Assembly: GCF_030068605.1 (NCBI RefSeq)
Contig: NZ_JASJOU010000009.1
Span: 124,001 to 188,000 of the forward strand
Direction: 5' to 3'
DNA: 64,000 nucleotides
Source: Xanthocytophaga agilis
Lineage (GTDB): Bacteria; Bacteroidota; Bacteroidia; Cytophagales; 172606-1
This document shows positions 37,101-49,100 of this stretch, one piece after another. The notes under the pieces are model-generated. The model had not been told where the DNA came from. It saw nothing but the letters and a program-made list of their open reading frames with translations, and searched no databases. A program made the translations under genes and the position numbers. Numbering within the stretch: position 1 is the first letter of the stretch; each line of letters starts with the position of its first letter.

Positions 37101-40100
37101 TCACATTTTCTACACTGTTGTTGTTAATAATGATATTACCTTTCCCTTTACGAATACGCTCTGAGAATACAATTTTCATATTCTGGCTGACTTTTACATT
37201 GGAAGAGCCATCATCTGGATCCAGTATCTGAACAATAGGCGCAATTGTGTCTGAAGGATCAGCAGTAAGGAAGTTCCACTCCTGATCATTTACATACCCT
37301 GCAAATTGATTCCCCACACTATCTACAATAGCACCTTTGCTAATTTGTACAGACACATTCGTATTAGGAGGTAATTTTGCAGGAGGTGTGATAGTCAGTA
37401 TATAAGATCCTGTTTGAAGATTGTTCGAAAACTTCAGATATGATCCTGCATCTTTAAAATTCAATGTCTGAGTCCCTATAGTAATAGATCCCTGTTGATT
37501 ATTGAAGATTGGTTCGTTGAAAGTCATAATCAATTGAGAGTTCAGAGGAACATCTACAGCATTGTCTTTCGGTGAAAGGTTACTCACTAAAGGAGGATCA
37601 TTATCTGGAGGTGGAACGGTAGTAAAGCTCCATTGCTTATCTGTAGCCTCAGAGTTAACACCTTTATACGCGTTGCCAGCCAGATCCATAAAAGTACCAG
37701 AAGGTATTTGAACAGAGATATTGCTTTTGTAAGGTAACCCATCCGGAGGTGTAATATATACAGTTCTTCCATTGGCTGCAATCACTACTGCCGGATCATC
37801 CACAGCAATAGTTTGTGTTGTGGAAAGGGTGCTACTTACTTCGTTCAGAAGAATGATTCCTGATCCTTTTTTAATTGTCTCACTAAAGGTAATGGAAAGA
37901 ACAGCATCAATTTTAACATATGTACTGCCATTGGTAGGTATAAAGGCAGTGGCAGTAGGCGCATTGACATCTGCAACTGTAAAATTCCAGGTAGATGCAT
38001 CATTGATGCCCGCATACTTATTTCCAACCAAATCTTCAAAAGTTCCTTCAGCCATACGAATGTATACTTTGTCTTCAGAGTTGAAGGAACGCACCGGAAT
38101 AGTCACTTTTGTTCCATTAGTAATCTGTGTTGCAGTAGCAAGTATGCTATCTCTCACCACACCATTGACATAAATATAAATACGCTTGTTAGCAATTGCT
38201 TTCACAGTTTCTGAAAAGGTCAACTCTAATGGTGTATCAGGTGCAACATTTTGTGTTCCGCTGGTTGGTCTATAAGTAAGAACCCGAGGAGGTATCACAT
38301 CCCGAACTGTAAATTTCCAGGCATCTACTCCTATACCCAGAAATTCATTTCCACTAAAGTCTACAAAAGAGGCCGCATCAACAGTTACATATAAAGTACT
38401 ACCAGAAGGGAGCAAACCATTAGGCCCTGGATTAATCAATATCTGATTGGGATTTGAAGAGTTGATCGAAACCTGTGTTGCATCTGTTACATTGATGGTA
38501 TACAAGGCATCTGCCACACCTGTTCTAAAGATTCGAACAAATCCAATATTTGGTTTTACAGGCTTGTCAAATGTAATACTTAGTATTTTATCCTGACCAA
38601 CATCTGATGCGGTATTATGTGGATCTAATGTCAGAGCAATTGGATTGGTGTAATCTACGATTGTAAAGTTCCACGCAGATGTATCTTTCAGTCCAAAAGC
38701 ATTTCCATCCAGGTCGGTAAACGCACCATCAGGTATATATACTGTTACCCTGGCATTGGAAGGGAAAGCGGTTGACTGACGAATTATCACAGTAGATTCT
38801 CCATCTTTCATTCTCACCAGATTAGTATCAGCCACATTGATAACACGTCCAGTAGTACCAGTAGCGGTTTTTAAGAACAGATTAATTTCTCCTTTTCCTC
38901 TTTTCATAGCTTCTGAGAAATTAATGACCATTTCAGTACTGGCAGCAACCCGAGTGGCTTCATCTTCAGGAGTTTTGTTGGCAATGTAAGGTAATACAAC
39001 ATCCGAAACTGAGAATTTCCAACTATCTGCTGTGGTTAGTCCGGCATAGGTATTACCCGAAAGGTCTGTAAATACATCATCAAACATAAGTATACTTACA
39101 GTAGCACCTGACAAGAACTCCTTGTGCAAAATACTCACCTGAGATACAGTTTTATTTCCAACGGTAATGGTAGTAATCTGTACAGAATCGCTAGTTACAG
39201 ATATTGCGTCAGTACTTCCACCTTGCTGATTGCTAACTTGCGTAAGAATAATCTTACCAGTTCCCTTTTTAATTCTCTCACTAAAAATCATAATCAGTGG
39301 TGCAGTTGTAGCAACACCACTCTGACCAATAGTTGGAGACAATCGATCAACTGTAGGCCTGATCATATCTGCTGCCTTAAAGCTCCATCCAATCAGACTT
39401 GTTAACCGATTACCTGATAGATCTTCCACAGCAGAAGCTGGTACCTGTACAGTAACTGTAGCGTCAGAATCAAATAGGGTTGTATGTGAAATTTTCATTA
39501 CAGTTCCACTAATTTGAACTCTGGAGTCTGTAACAGAAATCTTCTCTACCTTACCTGTACTCTGTGTAATAGTAATAGTATCTGTGGCAACACCAACCCG
39601 TATGCTTTCACTAAACGTAATTGAGATCACTTCATCTGTTTTTACACCTGTAGCTTGTCTGTCCGGTGAAAGCGTTTTCACTGTTGGAGCTATAATATCA
39701 ACTACCTTAAAGTTCCAAGTAGTCTGGCTTGAAATACCAGAATATGGGTTTGCACTGCTGCTTAGATCCACAAACACTCCGGCAGGCATCGTAACATACA
39801 CAGAGGCTTCCGATGGGAATGAAGGAAGATTACTTGTGAATGGATTAATGGTTACAGTTTTATTATCAGAAGAAATACTAACTGCTGGATCATTCACTGT
39901 AATCGGATACGCTGTACCATTAACAACTACACGAATACTACCTGTATTTTTCTTAACCGGTTTGCTGAATGTTAGCTTTAACAGTGCATTTACTGGTACA
40001 TTGGTAGAATCATCTTCAGGTGAATATTTTACAACAAATGGAACATCCGTATCCACTACTTTAAAAGTCCAGACCTTTGCAGTCTGTAATGCATTGCCAG

Positions 40101-43100
40101 CCAGGTCAGTAAAGGCTCCAACAGGTATTGTTACTTCAATAGTTGAATTAGAGCCAAAATCATCCGGATCAATGGTCACCGTATTTCCGGATATCCTGAC
40201 TTTAGTTGTATTTGTCACATCAATTGTCTGACTTGTTCCTGAAACAGGCTTTAGTACTATAGCTCCAGTACCTCTTTTTATTGCTTCACTAAATGTAAGT
40301 GTCACATTTGAGTTTACAGGCGCATCTGGAGGATTCTGAGGAGAATAGTCAGTAATAGTTGGGAAGATATAATCCTCGATAGTAAAATGCCAGCCTGTGG
40401 AAGTAGTAATTCCTGCAAATTTATTTCCGGCAGCATCTTTAAAGGACCCAGCAGGTACTAATACATATACATCAGCATTGGATGGCCATGAAGCAGAAAT
40501 CGGGATAGTAACGATCTTCCCTGCAGGATTCAGAGAACTCACAGCGATTGTATATTTTTTAACCTGATTTACATACACGCTAATTGTATCTTCTCCAGGA
40601 AATACATTCTCGCTAAAAGTCATAGTGAGTATTTTGTTCCGACTTACATTCTGCTCTTCCTTATCTGGTGAAAGTGTAGTTATAGTAGGTGGTTCCACAT
40701 CTGCCACAGTAAAGCTCCACTGATACCCTACAGATCGGTTGTTTTCTACATCCAGGAAAGCCCCATCTGGTATAGTCACTGTCACTTTAGCTCCTGAAGG
40801 CAAATTTTGCGGTAATTGGATAGAGATCGTATTTTGCCCAATTATGGTAACCCAACTACTAGTGATATCTATAGACTGGGCAGTTCCTCCGGCAGGCTCA
40901 ATAATGATCTTACCTGTATTTTTCTTGATCGCCTCACTAAATGCAGCAAGTATAGTCACATTAGGCTGTACATTGGTCTCATTCTTGTTTGGATCTGTTG
41001 ATGTAACGGTAGGAGCCACAATATCAGCTACTGTAAAACTCCAGTTGTTGATACCATCAAATGCATTCCCTGTTAAATCTGTAAATGTTCCGGCAGGAAT
41101 AATTACAGTAACAGTACCAGCTATAAAGTCATTATTGGGTAAGGTAATGGTCCGATTATCGTTAGAGAAAATAACATTCGGATTGGGAATAATAATACTA
41201 CCTTGAGATAAAATAGTAATTGTCCCACTATTTTGTTTGACCGGTTCGCTGAAAGTAATACTTAGCCTTGTTGCGGGTGCTACATTAGTTGCTCCAATAG
41301 TTGGAGAAAGTGAAACAATAGTAGGCTTTTCATTATCAATAACTGTAAATGACCATACTGTATCACTGGTTATTCCAGCATAACTGTTGCCAGACAAATC
41401 AGTGATCAGTCCCTCCGGAATCAATACATATACTTTCTGTCCGGACTTGAATGAGAAGCTTCTGTTTAACGTTACGATTCCGGTTGTACCAAATGTAACA
41501 TTGTTGATATTGATACGCTGTATTTCACCACCATTGTTTACAGTTATATCACCATCTGCTCCTTTTTTTACCTGTTCGCTAAATGTAAGTACTAACTCCC
41601 TGTTAACACCTACATTTGTTTCTCCAGGTGTTGGAGAATATGTCCTTACCGTAGGTGCAGTAATATCGCCAGTCGTAAAGTTCCAGACCGTAGTACTGCT
41701 AATACCAGCATAAGGCAAGTTAGCCAGATCTGTAAATGCTTTTCCATCAATCAAAACATACAGAGATGTTTCTGAAGGTAAGGTTGGTAGTGTATAAGTG
41801 ATGGTATTACCTGGCAAACCACTACCCGCACTGGCATTTAACGTTACTATCGGTGTGGAATTATTCTGCTGATAAATAGAGATTTTTCCGGTTCCTGCTT
41901 TGACTGTTTCTGAAAATGTCAGTTTCAGAGTGGTATTAACAGGGACATTAATTGAATTGTCTGTAGGAGTAAAGGTATTCAGAGTTGGAGGGATAACATC
42001 ATTTACTGTAAATTTCCATGGACTTCCACTGCCAATCCCTGCAAACTTATTATTATTTGCCAGATCCACGAATGTACCTTCATCCATTGTAACAGACACT
42101 GTTGCTCCGGAAGGAATACCATTGGGAAAGAAACTGGATAGAATCACATCCACAATTCGTTTATCACTCCGAACCGATACAGCAGAATTTGAAACAGGAA
42201 TGACCACATCATTAGTAATACCTGTAACCTTTAATCGAATATTGCCACTACCAATCTGAATATCTTTATTAAAGGTAAAGCTTAAATTAGTATTGGTGGG
42301 TTGATTGGTTGCACCCAACGTTGGTGAGTATACAGTAATGACTGGCGCATTGGTATCAATAGTAGTAAATGTCCATTTACCCGGATCTTTTATTCCTGCA
42401 AAGGCATTTCCGGCCAGATCTGTGAATGCACCACTATCTATCAATACATAAACACTGGTTGCTGTAGGCAGATTAGCACTCAATTTAACTGTAACAACAC
42501 TTCCATTTACTTGTAGCAAAGACGTATCAGCTACAGATATAGTTTGTAGCAATGTATTATTGCTGGCTTGGTAAATAGAAACAGCCCCTGTACCCGATTT
42601 CTTTACAGCTTCATTAAAAGTAATAACCAGATTCGTATTTACTGCCACTCCTGAAGCAGTAGTAATAGGACTCAAAGAAGCAATTTCCGGTGCAACAATA
42701 TCTGCAGTAGTAAAGCGCCATGTCTGATCGCTACTGATTCCTTCGAAACTATTGCCTGCCAAATCTGTAAATGCACCAGGAAATATCAACACATAGATAG
42801 TATCATTCGATAGAAAACTACTGTGTGGAATTCTGGCAGTGGTAGCATTTGTTAGCGTCACCTGACTTATGTCAATAGTCTGATTGGCATTTTTAGATGA
42901 GAACAACAGAATTTTACCAGATGTGCCTTTTTGAATAGCCTCATCAAATACAATAATCAATGGATCATTTACTCCCACATTTCCTTTACCATTTATAGGG
43001 TTTAGTGTGGAAATAGCAGGGGCTTTGCCATCTGATACTTTAAATCGCCATTCTGTAGCAGAGGAAATACCATCAAACGAATTCCCATTATTGTCAGTAA

Positions 43101-46100
43101 ATGCGCCTGCATCTATAGTTACATATATTTCGACTCCCGAAGTTGGAAGTGCATTGTTTAGAATTGTTACAGTACTACCTGTAATTAGTACTTTACTTGT
43201 AGTATTAGCAGAGATAGTTTCTATAGGATTGGAAATACCTACCTGATATATCCTGATCTTATTATTGCTTCCAGTACCTGCCTTTACCGCTTCGTTAAAG
43301 GTAATAACCAGATTAGTGGAAGAAGCAACATTCGTTGCAGTATTAGCTGGTGATAATTGAGTATAGTCAGGTTTGGTATTATCTATAATTGTAAAATTCC
43401 AGTCTGTTGTATTTGCAATACCTGTAAAGAAATTACCAGTAGAATCGGCGAAGGCACCATAAGGTACCAGAACAAATACAGAAGCACCAGAAGCAAAACC
43501 ACCTGACTTTATAGCTGAGTAATTTATAGATACCACATTGTCAGCAATTGTGATATTGGAATTCGATATTGCGATGCTGGTTGGAGTTCCATTTTCAGAG
43601 ATAAGGATAGAGCCTGTCCCTTTTTTAACTTTTTCACTAAAAATTATTCTCAGGGTCTTATTGCGGGCAACATTGGTAGCATTATCTGCCGGATCTAATC
43701 CATTGGCAATAATTGTCGGAGCCTGAGTATCTGCAATAGTAAATCTCCATGCCCCAGAAGCAACACCCGAAAAAGCATTTCCGGAAAGGTCTGCAAAAGC
43801 AGTAGCAGGAACTTGTATGGAAGCAGTAGCGCCGGAAACCAGAGCAGATGGTAATGTGATAACAACTGTATTGTCTGTAACCGTAACGTATCTGCTGTCT
43901 GTGACATCAATAGTCAATGTTGGATTACCAACACCTTGTGAAATAGTAATATTTCCAGTCCCTTTCTTAACAGCCTCACTAAATGTCATCACCAGACTTG
44001 TATTAGCTGTTACATTGGTAGCACCATTGGATGGGTTCGTGTCACTTAGAGTAGGAGGAGTAGTATCTGCAACTTTAAAATTCCATTTGGAGGCATCGGT
44101 AATACCTGCAAAAGTATTTCCAGCATCGTCCGAGAATGATCCAGGAACTACTAACACATATATATTAGCACCAGAATTAAAAGCCTTAGGAGGCGTAATT
44201 GTGACAATATTACTGTTAGTACCACTAATTACTACAGTGGAACTATTTACAGGCACAGTCTGTGAATCACCAGAAGAAGAGACTAAGAGAATAGAGCCAT
44301 TTGACTCTTTATTTATTTTCTCACTAAATGTGATAACTAGTTTGGCATTGGCTGCTACATTGGTAGTATTATCCAATGGCTGTAATTGTGTATAAGTAGG
44401 TGGTATCGTATCTGAAACTGTTTTGAATCCCCAGGTTGTAGTGTCACTCACAGGAATTCCAGCATAGGCATTACCAGCCAGATCCTGAAATGATCCTGAT
44501 GTAATCTGAACACTTACATAGGTATTAACAGGCAATGCTAGTGGTGGAGTAATGGTTACAATACTATCTTGTACTACTACTGCATTTCCGGTAACGGGAA
44601 TACCCTGACTAACAGATCCTTTATCTAAGACAATTGTTCCACTCGCCCCTTTTTTTACTTTCTCACTAAATACAATCCTTAATTTAGCAGTAGGCATAAC
44701 GCCTGTTGCACCATCAGCAGGGTCATATGAAATGGCAGTAGGATTTATGTAATCGACAATCTGGAAGGTCCAGGTAGCCGTCGTATTACCAGCAAACTTA
44801 TTTCCACTTAAATCTTCAAATGTATTAGCAGCAATTTCAACACTCATACTTCCTGAAGATGGGAAGTTATTAGCTGGATTGATTGTGATGACACTATCAT
44901 TGGCAATAGTCACCAATGCACTTGTTACGGCAATGGTTTCTACTATTGTGTTGCCTTGCTTGATGACAATATTACCTGTTCCTTTTTGTACCTTCTCCGA
45001 AAGTCTGAAAACCAGATTGGCATCGGCAGCAACATTTGTAGCTCCATTGGCAGGAGATAAACTGTTTGCTACTAAAGTAGGCACTATAATATCAGCAGCC
45101 TGAAATGACCAGCTTGATAAACCAGCAAACTTATTCCCACTTAAATCTTCAAATGTGTTTGCCCCAATGCTCACACTTATGTTTCCAGAGGATGGGAAAT
45201 CATTGGCAGGATTGATGGTTACAATACTATCGTTAGTGATTGTCACATTTGAGGCAGTTACGGCAATGGTTTCTAACACTGTACTCCCTTGTCTGATAAC
45301 AATATTGCCAGTGCCTTTCTGTACTTTTTCGGAGAGTCTGAAAACCAGGTTAGCATTGACAGCCACTTTGGTAGCTCCATTGGCAGGAGATAAACTGTTA
45401 GTTATCAAAGCCGGAACTGTATTATCCACTGTAAAGCTCCATGCATCTGAACTATTCCCACCATAAACATTGCCTGTCAAATCCGAAAAAACGCCAGAAG
45501 CAATTGTGACTGTAATATTTCCAGCAGCAGGCAGATTGTTTACAGGATTAATTGTAACAATACTGTCTGTGATAGAAAGAACTGTTGAAGGGGCGCTAGC
45601 TACATTAATTGTTTCAACAATAGCAGCTCCATTTCTTATAACAATATTTCCGGTTCCCTTCTTAACTTTCTCATCAAAAGATAAAATCAGGTTTGAGCTT
45701 GCCAGTACATTGGTTGCTCCAACTCTTGGAGTATAACTTAAACGATTTGGAGGCAGAACATCTTTTGTTTGGAAACTCCAGGCAGAAGCACTATTACCAG
45801 CATAGGCATTACCAGCCAGATCCTGAAATGATCCTGCATCCAAAACAAGAGAAATCTTTGCCAGTGAAGGAAAATTATTAATCGGATTGATAGCAATGAT
45901 GCTGTCATTGGAAATGGTTACAATCGGATCTGTTACATTGATTGTTTCATAAATGGCTGCACCATTGAAAATAGTTATCTTTCCTGCTCCTTTTTTTACT
46001 TTTTCACTAAAACGGAATCTGAGAATTGTATCTACTGGAACACCTATTGCATTTTGTACCGGATAGTAACTACCCGCTACAATAAAAGGAGGTGTAGTAT

Positions 46101-49100
46101 CAATATATACTGCTTGGAAGTTCCATGCACCTGAAGCAATCCCAGCAAAAACATTTCCAGATAAATCCTGAAAAGCACCTGATTCTACAACTACAGAAAC
46201 AGAAGCTAATGATGGAAAAGTAGTAACTGGATTAATCGTAATACTACTGTCATTGGTGATTGTCACGTTCGATGCTGTCACAACAATCGTTTCTAATATG
46301 GTACTCCCTTGCCTGATAATAATGTTACCAGTGCCTTTCTGTACTTTCTTAGACAAACGAAACACTAGGTTAGCATCAGAAGCGACATTGATTGCACCAT
46401 TAGCAGGAGATAAACTGTTTGCTACTAAAGTAGGTGCTATGATATCAGCAGCCTGAAATGACCAGGTAGAAAAACCAGCAAGCTTATTTCCACTTAAATC
46501 TTCAAATGTGTTTGTCCCAATGCTCACACTTATGTTTCCAGAAGAAGGAAAATCGTTAGCTGGATTAATCGTGATAATACTGTCGTTAGTGATTGTCACA
46601 TTTGAGGCAGTTACGGCAATGGTTTCTAACACTGTACTCCCTTGTCTGATAACAATATTGCCAGTGCCTTTCTGTGCTTTTTCAGAAAGTCTAAAAACCA
46701 GATTGGCGTTGACAGCCACTTTGGTAGCTCCATTGGCAGGAGACAAACTGTTAGTTATCAAAGCCGGAACTGTATTATCCACTGTAAAGCTCCATGCATC
46801 TGAACTATTGCCACCATAAACATTGCCTGTCAGATCTGAAAATGCACCAGAAGCAATTGTGACTGTTATATTTCCAGCAGCAGGCAGATTGTTTACAGGA
46901 TTAATTGTAACAATACTGTCTGTGATAGAAAGAACTGTTGAAGGGGCACTGGCAACATTGATTGTTTCAACAATAGCAGCTCCATTTCTTATAACAATAT
47001 TGCCTGTCCCTTTTTTAACCTTTTCATCAAAAGATAAAATCAGGTTTGAACTTGCCAGTACATTGGTTGCTCCAACTCTTGGAGTATAACTTAAACGATT
47101 TGGAGGCAGAACATCTTTTGTTTGGAAACTCCAGGCAGAAGCACTATTACCAGCATAGGCATTACCAGCCAGATCCTGAAATGATCCTGCATCCAAAACA
47201 AGAGAAATCTTTGCCAGTGAAGGAAAATTATTAATCGGATTGATAGCAATGATGCTGTCATTGGAAATGGTTACAATCGGATCTGTTACATTGATTGTTT
47301 CATAAATGGCTGCACCATTGAAAATAGTTATCTTTCCTGCTCCTTTTTTTACTTTTTCACTAAAACGGAATCTGAGAATTGTATCTACTGGAACACCTAT
47401 TGCATTTTGTACCGGATAGTAACTACCCGCTACAATGACAGGAATGGTAGCATCTACAAGTGCAGATTGGAAAGTCCAGGTAGCCGCAGTATTACCAGCA
47501 AACTTATTTCCACTTAAATCTTCAAATGTATTAGCAGCAATTTCAACACTCACACTTCCTGAAGATGGGAAGTTATTAGCTGGATTGATTGTGATGACAC
47601 TATCATTGGCAATGGTCACCAATGCACTTGTTACGGCAATGGTTTCTACTATTGTGTTGCCTTGCTTGATGACAATGTTGCCTGTTCCTTTTTGTACCTT
47701 CTCCGAAAGTCTGAAAACCAGATTGGCATCGGCAGCAACATTTGTAGCTCCATTGGCAGGAGATAAACTGTTTGCTACTAAAGTAGGCACTATAATATCA
47801 GCAGCCTGAAATGACCAGGTAGAAAAACCAGCAAACTTATTCCCACTTAAATCTTCAAATGTGTTTGCCCCAATGCTCACACTTATGTTTCCAGAGGATG
47901 GGAAATCATTGGCAGGATTGATGGTTACAATACTATCGTTAGTGATTGTCACATTCGATGCCGTTACAGCTATGGTTTCAACCACAGTTGATCCATTTCT
48001 GATGACAATGTTACCTGTCCCTTTCTGTATTTTTTTTGACAAACGAAAAACCAGATTAGAGTTAGCCGCTACATTGGTTGCATTGTTTGCAGGAGACAAA
48101 CTAGTAGCGATCAGAGTAGGAGCCACAATATCTGCGACCTGGAATGCCCAAGTAGAAATGCCAGCAAACTTATTTCCGCTTAAATCTTCAAATGTTCCAG
48201 ATTCCAGTGTTATACTCATACTCCCAGAAGATGGAAAATCAGTTGCAGGGTTAATTGTAATGATGCTGTCATTAGTAATAGTTACATTTGAAGCAGTTAC
48301 TGCGATCGTCTCAACAGTTGTCGCTCCGCTTTTTATAACAATATTACCTGTTCCTTTTTGTACCTTCTCCGAAAGTCTGAAGATTAAATTAGCATTAGCG
48401 GAAACGTTGGTTGCACTATTAGCTGGAGATAAACTACCAGTAATCAAAGTAGGAACTGTGTTATCTACAGTAAAGCTCCAACTATCCAGTAAATTCCCAC
48501 CATAGTTATTTCCTGCTAAATCTTCAAATGCACCAGAAGGAATAGAAACTGTAATATTTCCAGCAGCAGGCAGATTGTTTACAGGATTAACTGTAACAAT
48601 ACTGTCTGTGATAGAAAGAACTGTTGAAGGGGCGCTAGCTACATTAATTGTTTCAACAATAGCAGCTCCATTGCGAATGACAATATTGCCTGTCCCTTTT
48701 TTAACCTTTTCATCAAAAGATAAAATCAGGTTAGCTGTTCCGGCAACATTAGTTGCTCCATTTTTAGGAGTATAGGTCAATCTGCCAGGAGAAGTGATAT
48801 CTACAACCAGAAAAGTCCATTGCAAACCTGAGAGCCCTGCATAGGAATTACTAGATAAGTCCTGAATTGCAGTGGCAGAAATTCCAACAGTAACTTGAGC
48901 CAGTGACGGGAAATTATTCACAGGATTAATTACCAGAATACTATCATTTACAATACTCACCACCGAATCCGGGGCAGTAGCGACATTGATTGTTTCCAGC
49001 GTCTGATTTAACAATAATATCTGTCGACCGATAGTAATAGTACCTGTACCCTTACGAATCTTTTCACTGAAAACAATACGCAGATTAGCATCCACAGCAG

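Noticed and set aside
41900-42259. Long + strand open frames inside the giant gene (also at 38, 39.6, 43.8, 45.2 and 47.9 kb)
   Set aside because: They are mirror frames of the repeated Ig modules. Repetition of the coding strand makes the same antisense frames recur at the 1353-bp period.
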